Shown in pieces: positions 1 through 12,700 of a stretch of DNA of 32,389 bases. The DNA is from Lachnospiraceae bacterium FE2018 (GTDB taxonomy: Bacteria > Bacillota > Clostridia > Lachnospirales > Lachnospiraceae). The notes beneath the pieces were generated by a model. That model did not search any database and had not been told where the DNA came from. It worked only from the letters and a program-made list of their open reading frames with translations. The DNA lies in the NCBI GenBank assembly GCA_000702845.1, contig JNKK01000030.1, positions 1 to 32,389 of the forward strand. Reading direction: 5' to 3'. The stretch's first letter is position 1; every line of letters starts with the position of its first letter. The position numbers and the translations under genes are program-made.

Positions 1-765
1 CTACTGCTTTCTGCGCTGCTTCAGCATATTCAGGACCTGCTGCTTCAGCATCGTCGAGCAGCTGCTGAACCGCATCTGCCGCATCCTGTGCATCCTGTGC
101 CGCCTGATCGGCTGCTGTCTTTGCATCTGCTGCATCCCGGGCTGCCTGATCGGCTGCTTCTTTCGCCGCATCTGCCGCTGCCTTGTCTGCTGCTGCATCT
201 GCTGCTGCATCTGCTGCATCCCGGGCTGCCTGATCTGCTTTTTCCTGGGCCGCCGAAAGTTCATTATTCAGGTTGTCAATCTGTTCCTGAATCTCATCCT
301 TTTGTTCAGGGGTCAGATCCGGATCGTTCAGACTGTTCTGAAGCTCTTCGATATCACTCTGTATTTTCTGAACTTCGCCATTTGCAGCCCGCGCTGCCAG
401 TTCAGCCAGTGCCGCTGCTTCCGCGGATGCATCTGCTTTGTTCTGCGCCGTCTGCGCAGCTGCTGCCTTGTCTGCAGCTTTCTGTGCAGCCTGTGCGGCT
501 GCTTCCTGTGCAGCCTGTGCAGCTGCTGCTGCTTTCTGTGCGGCTTTCTCTGCTTCTGCAGCCTGCTTCGCAATCGCTGCTATTTCAGCTGCTATACGGG
601 CTTTCTCAGCTTCCTCGCGTGCCTTTGCAGCTTCCTCCTCAAGACCGGCTGCATGCTGGTCCAGGATTCCTGCTTTGTCTTCGGCAGCATCTGCTTTGTT
701 GTCTGCGTCAGCTGCTTCTTTCTGTGCATCTGCCGCGTCTTTTACAGCGCTGTCTTTGTTTGCGT
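1..765 (-). repeat. Ala-rich coiled coil, running off the window
   Basis: More than 250 residues of Ala/Lys/Glu/Asp/Gln heptads (for example EEEAAKAREEAEKARIAAEI and KADQAARDAADAAADAAADK) follow the beta-helix. A helix-turn-helix hairpin around LNDPDLTPEQKDEIQEQIDN (about 265-345) divides it. The DNA is a low-complexity run of gctgctgc-type triplets with an imperfect repeat: catcccgggctgcctgatc occurs at 133 and again at 217, an 84-bp (28-residue, four-heptad) spacing. The domain is still open at base 1. Confidence 0.85.
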
Positions 766-3700
766 CTGTGACACTTCCGGGTGCTGTAATGACTGCTTCG
801 CCTTCCGTTGCCTTTACGCTGTCGATTGCAAGATCGCCTGTGTTTTCATTTACATAGACTGCTGTGCCGGTTGCGTTCAGGGAACCTGTGCCGCTGCTTC
901 CGGATGCGGTATCAACCTGGATCGGTTTTTCTTTTGTTCCGACCTGGCCGTATCCGTCATCATTAGAGTCAGCAGTAAGTCTTACGTCATCGCCTTTGAC
1001 GGTCGTGTCGTAAATATCATCGTCTGCCTGAACAGTTGCTATAGCTCCCGCCGTAACGTTTGTGCCCGTGACATCCTCACCTGCTGCAACATATGTGTTG
1101 TTGCCGCCGGTAACTTCTGCCTTGATCACATTTCCGTCAGCGATGACAGAAGCATCTTCGCCTGCAATCACAGTACTGCCTTCTGTAACATCACCCTTTG
1201 CTTCAACAATGACGTTCTTGCCTGCGGTTGCGTCATGAATGTTCATGTTTCCGGTGCCGCCTGCTGCCTCGTTTGTGTTGGTGAGCCTCAGGTTGCCTTC
1301 ACTGTGGACATTCACGACTGCGTCTGCGTTGGTCGGAACTGCTGTGAGATACAGGTCGTCGTCCGGATCATCGGAATTGACATTGATGTCTCCCTGATCC
1401 TTGATTGTCATGTGTCCGTTTTTGCCGATGCTTACTTCGATCGGATCATCCTTAGTACCGACTGTAAATCCTTCCGGATTCGCTTCCGGATCCGCAATGG
1501 TCTCGATCTTCACTTCGCGTTCGGCCTTGATGTTGTCTTTACCTGCTGTCTTTTCCTCATCTGTGCGGACATCTGTCACATCACCGTTTGTGGTGAGACC
1601 GATATTCTGTCCTGCTTCGATGGTTCCGAGTCCTGTGCCGCCTTCGATCTCATTGACATAGACGCTGCCATTGTCTGCTTTCGCATCCAGACGCATCGTC
1701 GCATCGTTGATGTCTTTGCGTACCCAGTCGTATCTGACATTGGTATCAACAATCCACTTGCCGTTTTCGTCCTGAAGGACGGTTGTTCCGGTTACAGAAG
1801 CTGCAACCACGTCTGCGGTATCTTTCTGCTGCAGATCTACCGGCGCTATCTCTGCTCCGATGTTCTCGGAAGCGTTCAGCGATACATTTCCGCCGTTGAT
1901 GTTCTGCGCGCCGTCTCCTGCCGCATTGATGCTGCCGTTCTTCACGTCAATGGCAATGTTGCCGCGCTCGGAACGAATGTCCTCTGCTGTCAGGTCAGAC
2001 GGTGTCTCTGTTCCGCCGGTCACCGTGATATTAATATCGCCTTCATTGAACAGGGTTGTATTGCCTGTGCTGACGCCGATTTCCACGTTGATCGGTTTCG
2101 CAGGATGATCTGCAGGACCGCCTGCTGCTTCTTCTGCCGGATACTGTTTTTCGCTCATTGCCCGCTCTGCAAGTGCTGCCTTCTCTTCGTCGGTCAGCAG
2201 ACCGTTCAGAACATCATTCAGGTCTGCAACCGGTTTCACGGTGCTTTCCTTTGCTGTCTGCAGGTCAAGCAGGTCTTTGAGCAGTGCTGCTGTTTCTTCA
2301 TCACTTGCTGTGTTCAGCAGGTCATTCAGAACATCGTCTGCTGCTGCCATGCTGCCGTCGGCTTTCTTCACCGCGAGGACTGCATTGAGCACTGCATCAC
2401 GCCATGCATCTTTGTCAGCCTCTGCCGGGTTGCGGCCGTCGACGATTGCCAGAATTTCTTCATCGGTCAGCTTCGTGATATCCGGTGTAATTGTGCCGGA
2501 TTCATCTGCTGCTCCGATTGCATTGATTCTGTCTGCGAGGATCTGATTCAGGACATCCTTCCAGCCTTCATCTCCGCTTCCGATAATCTGTTCAGCGAGT
2601 GCCTTGTCAGCCGCGCTAACCGGATTCTCTTCGGTTCTGAGACTGATCAGTGCCGCATCAATCTCCTCTTCCGTCATCGTGTCTGTGTTATCAACACCTG
2701 CGTCTTTCAGTGCCTGACGTTTTGCTTCGATCCAGGCTTCTCTGCCATCCTCTGCCGGCTGATAGCCGTTCAGGATAGCCAGAATCTCCTCATCGGTCAG
2801 CTTCGTGATATCCGGTGTGATAACGCCGGCTTCATCTGCCTTTCCGATCTCATTGATTCTGTCTGCAAGGATCTGCGCCAGAACGTTCTTCCAGACTTCA
2901 TCGCCGCTGCTGATAATCTGTTCTGTCAGGTTCTTGTCCGCTTCACTTACCGGTTCTTCAGCCGTTCTGAGTTTCTCCAGAATGGTCTGAATTTCTTCGT
3001 CGGTCAGCTTGTCAAGCAATACGTCTCTGACAGTCTCGTCAGCCAGGATCTTCTTGATCTCTTCTGCGTCGAGTACGTCTGCCCAGTTCTCGCCGTACTT
3101 GTCGACGATGCGCTGTGCAATTTCTTCACTGGTCTGGAACGGAAGATCCGCAATATGGCTTTCATCCTTGATTGTCTCAACTACGTCGCCTGTAACGGTT
3201 CCTTCTGTTCCGTCCGGGTTGATCTCGGTTCCGGTGTACTCGTCAACCATCGGGTTGTCCGGGTGAATTACTCTCGCAATATCCAGTCCGAGGTCTTCTT
3301 CTGTGATGGATGTGACATCCTTGTAAATAATGCTGCCGTCTTCATCTTTTTCAGTATGCTGCGGTGTCAGTACCAGAGAATCAATGTAAATATTATCAAC
3401 TTCCGGTATCTGGAGCGTAACTGCTTCCGGAATATCAACGATCAGATGATTGTCATCCATGCCGATATTTCCGCCTGCGAGTGACAGCTTCGTTGTGTAG
3501 CTGTCTGTCGGATCTGCGTCTTCCACCTGGATGAAAGCACGTGTTCCGTAATCGCCGCAGTCATTGCCTCCGCCTGTACGCATGCCGAGTGTTCCGCCGG
3601 CCTTCATTGCCAGTGCTGCATTTCCGGCAACTGTATTTACGATGGCATTGTCGAACCGGATATCTCCGCCCGCCTTCATCGCAACGTCGCCGTCCACAAC

Positions 3701-6700
3701 ACGGATTTCATAGACTTCCACAGTACCGCCGGCATCAAATTCTGCTCTGCTCTGGTTTCCTGCTTCGTCCTTTCCGTAAACCATCAGCTTCTTGATCCGG
3801 ATTGCTCCGTCACTTACCGCATCAGGATTATCGGAGTAGTTGTAAGAAATAATGTGGCCGTCATCATCCTTCTCTGTCTCAAGCTTTTTATTTGTCCGAA
3901 GCTGTGCGTCGCCGCCGTTGATAACTGTCAGCGTGTACTGAAGATCTTTAGCGTCCACCGTGTCGGCAAATACAATACTGCCGTCTTTTGTGCCGACATC
4001 CCAGATTGCATTGTCGACGACAATGTTCTTATCAACCTTCATGTCGCCGTGTTCGACGTACATATGAGTCTCTGTCAAGATGAATTCGGTGTCGCTTTCA
4101 ACGCCTTCCTGATCGAGCTGATTCTGCTCGTATGTTCCGAATTCCATCTCGATCGGATCCTCGTCGGTACCGATCTGGCCCACGCTGTCAGAGTAGATGG
4201 TAAGCTTGCCGCCAGCCAACATGTCTGTGTCATCCGGGGTTGTTCCGGCTTTCGTGTCATCGTCAAGAATGGATCCGTTCGAATCCCTCAGACGGATGAT
4301 CACGTCGCCTTCCGGTGCGCTGATCAGCTGATCCATGAAGTTTGTGCCGTCGTCGTCATCCTGGAGTTTCTGTGTAAATTCCGCATCAATCGAAATAACT
4401 GTACCGTCAGATCCTGCCCGGATGTGGCCGACTTTTGTGGTATCGCCAACGGTTCTGAATACCGGCATGTAATAATAGAGCACTTCTTCTTCATAATAGC
4501 CTTCTTCATCCGGATTATAATTTCCGTCTTCATCAGGCGTACCGTGTTTGACGGTTGCATGTTCCGTCTTCAGATACTCTACTTCTTTACCTGTCGCTTC
4601 ATTCTTCCAGATGACGGTGACCTCACCGTTCTCGTCAATAGTTACTCTGTTTCTCGGAGTCGCTTCTGTCGTCTGTCCTGTGATCTCTGACCACTCGGTT
4701 ACGGTTTGGGTTTCATCTCCAACCGTGATGAGCCTCTCCTCAAAGTACCAGTAAGTTCCGTTCAGGTCGACCGCAATGTGATCGGTCAGAAGTTCCGGAC
4801 GGATCGGCTGTCCTTCAAGGATTGTGATCATCGGGTTCGTGAGATTCTCAACCGGCTCCTCCGGTTCAGGCTCAACTTTTTCCAGTGCCTTCAGGTTTTC
4901 CGCCACAACATTGGTAGATGTGTAGACGGTTCCGTCGAACATGGATTCAAAGTCGCCGTTCTTGTAGACGATCAGTCCGCTCTCTGTCAGATACAGGATC
5001 GGTGTCAGCTGATAGCTGTCTTCACCCGGTGTTGCCACTTTCTTAGTCGGAAGTGGTTCCGGCTTCAGCTCGATTCCCTTGACCGGGCCTGTGATCGTCA
5101 GTGTTGCTTCTTCTACTGCATCGTCCGGAACGATATCCGGATGGTCTTCTTCCATACCGGCATCCGGCGGTCCGCTCTTCGTTGCTACCGGAGAACCGAA
5201 CCTGAGAACAAGCTGCGGTTTTGTCGTGCTACTTGTGTCGTAAGTTACATAGCTCTCTTTGTCATTCAGATCAAGTTTTGCGATTACATTGTCATCTGCA
5301 ATGACATCAAGATCACTTGATACTGTCGTGATGATGAGTTTTTCCTGTGTGAGTCCGGTCTGCTCCGTTTCATTAGCAGCATTCTCGTTCACATACATCT
5401 TACCATCGTCATCACATCTGAGCAGGTAGCCTGTGACTTCTGTCAGCATGCCGTCCGTAAGCGTATAAACAGGCCGTTTCTTCAGATGCAGCAGCGCGTT
5501 TTGCACATCATTATAATCTTTCTCGTATACATACAGTTCGTGGACTTCGTTGTCTTTCTTGTAGGACATTGCTCCAACGAGTGCATATACTTTCTCCATG
5601 TCGAAGTATACATTCTCAACTGCTACTGTGAACGTACCGTCGACATCGTATTTTAAGATATCGATTACTGATGTAACTGTTGTTTTTGTTTGAGTTCCTT
5701 CTGGAGTGGTGACTGTCGTAGTCTTGACTCTGACACGATATTCATCCTGCTTCGCCAGTTCTTTGGTTTCAGTATTATAATGATAGTACTGATAATACTT
5801 TGTCTCTACAACGGTCTTTGTTCCATCCTGATCTACAACCGGCTCTTCGGTCTCTGTCTTAAGGACTTCAGATCCTCTCATGACGCCAACGTGGTTCTCA
5901 TCCTCGTCATCAGTCACTTTAACAGCTGTGCCGTCTGCCTTGTTAACCAGCATGCTGAGCGGTTCTTCATCAAGCAGTGCAAGAACACTTTCTGTCTGAA
6001 CATAACCCTTAGCGTTCAGAGTTGTGAATGTCCAGTCGCCCCATTTAAGGGTTCCGTCCTGGCCTGCTGTTTTTTCCCGTGTCGCATAATAACCCGGTTC
6101 GGATGCCGATACAAATTCCTTGTAGAAGATTTCCTTCAGACCATCCTGTTTTGTGTAGATCGTTCCGGTGAGTGTCTCAGTGGCAGATCCGTTCTTTCTC
6201 TCTACACTGCCATCGTTTGCCTCCCACAGATCAGTCTGTGCTTCAGTATTTACTGTCAGTTTATACAGACCTGTGGTTTCGAGGATTTCATTGTGCGTGC
6301 CATCCGTAATTCTTACAATGCTGATCTCATTGCCTTTGACTGCCACGTATCTGTCAGATGATATATTGATCACTTTTCCGGTGTCCGGATCTACCATGTA
6401 GTAATAGTAGTAGTTTGTCAGTTCATCTGCGCTCTTATCATACAGACCTGTCTCCTCATTCGGATCATATGCGCCGTAGCCAAGATCTGTACTGTCGAGT
6501 GTCACGTATGCATCGCCAATGTGCAGGATCATCAGACCGGTATTGTTTACGTCAGCGTGCTGTGCCAGTGTGACGGCAATGCCTTCCGAATCCTCTGTGA
6601 TTTTTCCTTCTTCGTCTACTGTAAATCTGTGTGCCTCGCCACTTACCGGATTGCCTGTCTGGTCATAGACCGGATAGACGTAGTATGTGGTCGTACCGTC

Positions 6701-9700
6701 TGTTGCGATGTATCGGTCTTCCGTTGTGTAGCTCTCGTTCGACAGAGATGCAGAGATCTCTACGAGGTTGAAATACTTCAGATCGATAACATACTGGTTT
6801 GCCTGGATCGTAAGCTTATGCCAATCATAGCCGAACCATCCGTCGTAAGTCGGCTCCGTAAATACGAAAGCGTCTTTCTTCTTATTGTTCGCTTTGATTG
6901 TGAAGTTCTTACCCTTTACCGGTACCTCCGTCGCGATTTCCGTTTTCAGAGAAGCATCCCAGTATACGTTCTTCAGCGCATTATAGATCGGGTGGTCTTC
7001 ATAGCCTTCGGTAAGCGAAAGCGTCAGACCGAACGGATCTCTCCTTACCACGCTGAGTTCGATTTTTTTGCTTCCGTCAATGACATAGTATGTCAGGTCT
7101 TTTCCGCTGTGTACGATCTCTACCGTATAGATGCTGCCAAGGAATTTCTCAGCCGTATGCGGATCATCCGCATGAACAACTTTAAGCTTGTCAACTTTCA
7201 GCAGCTGAACTCCATAATCAGCCGTTCCGTTGCCGAAGAAGGCAGCTGTTTTGGACTGATCATCACGGTAGTTTCCATCGTGCGTCTCAACGGAATCGCC
7301 GTCTACCATCAGGTTTTTGAACTCGTCAATGTTGTAGATGGCTTTTTCAGGTGTCAGCAATCCCGCGATCTGGTAGAAGTGAACCTGATCATTATTTACA
7401 TCCCATCCGGCGATAAAGATCGGTGCCTTTTCGCTGGTATTCTTGTAATGCTCATAGTCAAGGATCTGGCCGTCCAGCTGATAGTAGGTAAGACCATCCC
7501 ACTCACCGATCCTTTTCAGGGTGTAGCGGGCATCTGTTGCGTCACTCTGCTTTCCGGTGCCGGCATCCTTTGTGATACGGATCACAATACCTTCGTCGTT
7601 GCTGAAGAGACCTTCTGCATCAAGCCAGCTGGCCTTGACTGTCTTCAGCAGAACCTCAAATGAGGTATCCTGATCGACTGTCAGGGTTCCATCCTCAAGA
7701 TTGATGGAAATACCATTTCCGAGTTCGATGGAGGTAACTTTTACATTACCTTCTTCATCTTCCGTGGTATTAAACTTGTAACTTGCGACTTCAGAGATCG
7801 TGCCGCCCTCTTCAATGCGGAGCACATTTCCATCTGCATCCATGTAGATGAAGGTGCCGTTCGGCAGCTCGTAAGTGGAAATATCGGTTGCCTGATCGTA
7901 GGAAACCAGATAGTACTCCAGTTTGTCACGGCCGGTGATCTGGTAGTCGTTTTTCAGTTTAATGCTGTTGTTGTCGCCATACTCCAGTGTACCCGGAAGC
8001 GGAATCGTCACGGTAGATACGCCGTCCAGCGTATACAGATCGAGACCGGTTTCCAGATTCAGGATTACATCGCCATTTGCGGATGTGATGTTACTGATGT
8101 CAAGCTCCAGCGGATTCTGATCTGGTTTTTCAGCATGTTCCAGATCATCCGTCTCGATGATGCGGACTGCCGTCAGATCCATGACCACATTACCTGCTGC
8201 AGCTGCATTTACAGTACCTGCACCGTTCTGGTCCTCAACAACCCATACATAGAACGGAGTTTCGACCGGCTTTCCTTGTGCATCGGTTGATACATGACCA
8301 ATCTCAGATGCACCGCTGATTGTAAGGTTATGCACCCACAGCGGAGGAACCTTCTTGCCGCCGGTATCCATTGTTGCAGTCGTAATGTTGTCTTTTCCTG
8401 TCAGCTTTCCGCTCTTGCCGGCTTTTGTCCACTTGAAGGTGGCCGTGCCGTTATAAAGCGGGATCAGACCTGTCAGGGTCACATCGCCTTTGCCTGCATT
8501 AATGACATTGAATTCCGGTGTGTATGCTGTGTGCTCCAGTGTCTTCGTCCAGCGTTTGCCGTTCACAAAAACTCTCGGATTGACAAATCCTTTATTTTCA
8601 AATGTAACATTTTTGAAAATAATGTTTTTGTCCGTGCTGTTCGTGACCGTCACGTGCGGGATCACGCTCTGATCGTAGACGATCATGCCTGACGTCTCAC
8701 CGTTGAGAGAAGCATATCCCGGCAGGTAGTTATCGAGGTTCTTAAGGATAAGTGTATCCGAGCTGTTTGATGCAACCGGATCGCCGTTCTTGACGCCGAC
8801 CTCGCGGATCATCTCTTTGCCGTTATGTTCGCTGACATCGATATAGATGCCTGCAGCTGCATCGCCCAGATACAACTCCGGATTTGTCATGGTCATCTGC
8901 TCATGAACGATCGGATTGCCTTCGCTGTCTGTTTCCTTTACGTTGAAGCGATTATAGCCGGCTACGTACTTGTCAATGAAACCGCCTGTCCGGCGCTCAC
9001 TGTTGACACGGCTCTTTGTCATCGCATCGGTGTCGACCTCCAGGGATGCTCCCTTGAAGATGAAGCCTTCACCAATGTTGACCTTTGTAATCGCTTCTGT
9101 GGCAACTTTTCCGGTTGAAGCAGCGTCGCCAATCGCATTCAGCTGTACACGTGCGTAGCTGTGAATATTTCCGCCGCTGACGTATTCCGGCTGGGTGGAT
9201 GCGAAAATCTCTGCTGCGTCATGACCGATGACTGTGAGATTATTGGTTGTGACTGTTGACGTGATATTCGATGTAATATCGTTGTACGCGTCAATATTGC
9301 CGCCGAGTGCTGCGCCCTTTGCATATGCGTAGATGTACTCGTTGAGCTCACCGATCTCACCGCTGATGTAGACGTAGCGTCCTTCGATCGTCGTCTGATC
9401 ACCGGATGCCGTGCCGATCGTTACATCTGATGACAGGTCATTTGTTACAGTGTTTCTGACGTCAGGTCTTACACCGAGGCCGGAACAGTCAGACGAAGAT
9501 CTGATATTCATCTCTTCGACGGAAGCATCACTACGGATGGTGACTGTGTTGAAGCGGTCAACGATGCTGACGCCGCTGCCGATCTCGATATCGAGATCAT
9601 TGTCAAGATCTGCTACTGTGCGGATTGTACCCAGATCTACGACGCCGCTGGTATCGATGGTGGCTTTTGTCGTAATGACATCCTGGGTGCCGCCATTATT

Positions 9701-12700
9701 GAGGATATCTATGTTGCCATAATTTGCTGTCAGCGAGGAACCGTCTCCAATGGTAATCTTACCGGTACGATTGAGCGTGTTCGTTGCAAGGAGTGCATCT
9801 CCTGAGAAGAATCCGCCGCCTTTCGCATTGGTAAGGGATGTCAGCGTTGCTTTCGAATCACTGACGATGGAGATTCCTTCCTCCGCTTTGAGTGTGCCGG
9901 TGACTTCCACGTTACTATTGGTTATTACGGTATTATCACCCTTTGTGATGCTGGCATTGACAAGTAATCCGATGCCTGTGCCGTCCGCTTCACTGTCTGC
10001 GGTCGGCTGGTCATTCGCGGTTACTTTGATGTTTTTGCCGGAGGTGACTTCCGCATTTCCTTTAATATACGCTTCTGTCTTATACCAGCTGCTTGTCGGC
10101 ATTACAGTGACGATGACATTCTTGGCACTGACATTCAGACCTTTCTTGACGTCAGCCTTTGCATTGCCCTTGTTCTCAGCATTTACTGTAACATTTCCGT
10201 CTGCTGTGACGGATCCGCCATCAATGCCTGCAATAACGGTCTGCGGCGCATCTTCGCTCTGACCGATCTTTGCTTCTGCACTGATGCTCTCGTCATTGGA
10301 CAGTCCGACACTCATGATCTTCTTGGCGAGTGCATAGGAATCTGTGTCGACCTGTGCATTTACAGTTACGCTGCCTGTCGCTGTAATATCCGCATCCTTG
10401 ATGTATGCTTCTGCATCATCCTTCGCATAAGACTTGAGATCCGTGTCTCCTACAGATATAAGCCCAACATTGACTCCCTCGATGGACGCTGTATCTACGT
10501 CAGATTTTGTATCTGCTTTGACAACGACATCTGCTGCTGTATGCGTTCCGCCCTGCATGAATGCAGTGTTGGATGTTGCAGAAACAGCTTCTGCAGAGTT
10601 CACGGTTGCGCCGACCAGACTGATCTTGACGCCGGCCTTGCCGCCGGACGGACCGACTGCTGCCTTTGTTACATCGTCTGTTGTCGACAGTATATTGATA
10701 TTTCCATCCGTATTGATGCTGACATCCTTCGTATAGACAGTCTGGACTGCATTGCTGTCTGCATCAACGACATTTACATTGACGCTGACTGCGGAAACTG
10801 AGAGGATCTCAGGCTTGTTTACAGCAGCGTTTGCTTTGACTGTACCATTTGTTTCTACATTTACATCTCCTGCCGCTTCGATGGTTCCGGTACCGGTGAT
10901 GCCGGTAGTAACCTTCGTCTCGTTCACTGCATAGGAAATGTTTGTGCCGACTTCTGCAAGGCTTGCAGAAACACCGCCGCATGCCGGTGTGAGAATTGTG
11001 TTGGCATCGGATACATATTCATTGTTTACATCAAGTGTGTTGATGTTGAATGTACCGTTGTCTTTTGCCTCAACAAATGCCTCGAATGTGCCGGATGCAC
11101 GTGTGTAGCCATCCAGGACACCAATGCTGAGCACGCCGAAGCCTGCCTTGTCAACGGTTGTGTCCGCTTTGGATGTGCCGCCGCTGATCACTGTAACAGT
11201 GTCTGCATCCAGGTTCTTTGCACCGAGTTTCACGCGGTTTGTGCTGTCAGCAAGTGCAAGTGCAACACTTGCATTGACTGTTAACAGCCCTGCACCTGCG
11301 GTGAAGAGATATGCCTTGGCCATTGTATCTGTGTTGCCAAATGTGATCTTCTCTTCACCCTGGTCGTTTCCGTCGTTGTCACGTTTCTGGAAGCTGTAGC
11401 CTGTGCGGCTGCCTTCCTTCAGATTCTGTGTGGCGATGACATTTACCGGAGCAGTTCCTTTTTCGCCTGCCTCAGCAGTTTCTTTTTTGCCTGCCTCAAT
11501 ATAGCCATCGATATCCACGATCGCTTCCTGGGTGTTTTCCAGTTTTGCAAGTCCGACAGAGATGTTGACGGATGCTGCGCCGATTGCTGCACTGTAGAGT
11601 GCGGTGTATGCGCGGCCGTTGCCGTTTGCCAGAACATTCAGGCCTTTTTCACCGGTCAGAGTGACATCCTTGCGGGATTCTTCTTCCGTACTGGTCTTAC
11701 CGGACGTACCTCTCAGGTAAGCGCCGTTGTTGCCCTTGTTGAACGCGAGACCAACGTTGATGTTGGCTGCCACGCCGCCGGCAGAACCGGTGATGCCAAG
11801 GACAGTTGCCTGTGTGTTGTTCGGCTTATCTGCCGTACCCGCGTTGATGTCAAGACTTGCCGCTGTGAGCGGTGCGTCTGTCACATCGACGATCGCTTCG
11901 TTTCTGCTGCCGATCTGTGCGACTGCAACGGATGCACCAACTGCTACCACGCCGCCTGACAGCGATGTGGTAACGATGTCCGTATCGCCTGTAAGAACAG
12001 CGGTTACATCCATATCACCTGTCAGGGTGACCGGCATACGCTGTACTGCAGCGATGTTGGTCGCATAACCAAGTGCAACTGCAACAGATGCGTTGACTGC
12101 GATTGCACCGCCTGCGACGCCGACGCCGATTGCTTCCGTATCAGCGACTGCATCTGCAGTAACTGTCAGAGTCTTCGCTGTGAGTTCACCCCTGCCGGTT
12201 GTCTGCTCTTTTGCCAGCGGATCAGTTCCGATGAAGGAAACTGCTTCCAGCTTGTTGAGCGCAACGGCTGCGGTAGCGCCGACAGCGACTCCGCCGACTG
12301 CTACAGAAACGATGATTGCTTCTGATTCAGAAGAAGCATCGTGTGTAACGATCACTGCTGCTTCCGGTGCGTTAATGGTTACGTCTTTCTCGATGCCGTT
12401 CCGTACAGATGTCGTGTTGCTTGCAAGTGCAACGCCTGCATTGACTGCTGCTCCGCCGCCGGAGAGAGATGCTGCTGCAACATCTGCATTGGTAACTGCA
12501 TCAGTATGTACTTTAATGGTTCCTGTTACGTTGGAAACATTTGCGTCTCCGCCGATGAGCGCATTGGACTCACCGTCGAAGTATGTGATGGAAACAGATG
12601 CGTTGACTGCCGCAGCGCCGCCTGCAACGCCGACATTTGCGGTAAATACTGTACCGAAATTCATGCCGGATTCTACATACAGGTTCTCTGCTGCAAGGAC

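Noticed and set aside
100-600. Regular gctgctgc-type repetition that looks like a CRISPR or microsatellite array
   Set aside because: The repeats code for Ala/Asp/Lys/Gln heptads in one frame, vary in spacing and sequence, and have no unique spacers.
302-3484. Plus-strand open frame of 1,060 codons opposite the giant gene, with several more of up to 465 codons further along
   Set aside because: It is codon-aligned antisense to the giant frame and exists because the sense strand avoids TTA, CTA and TCA codons. The product is implausibly rich in Cys, Phe, Ile and Arg, with no domain recognised and no ribosome site.
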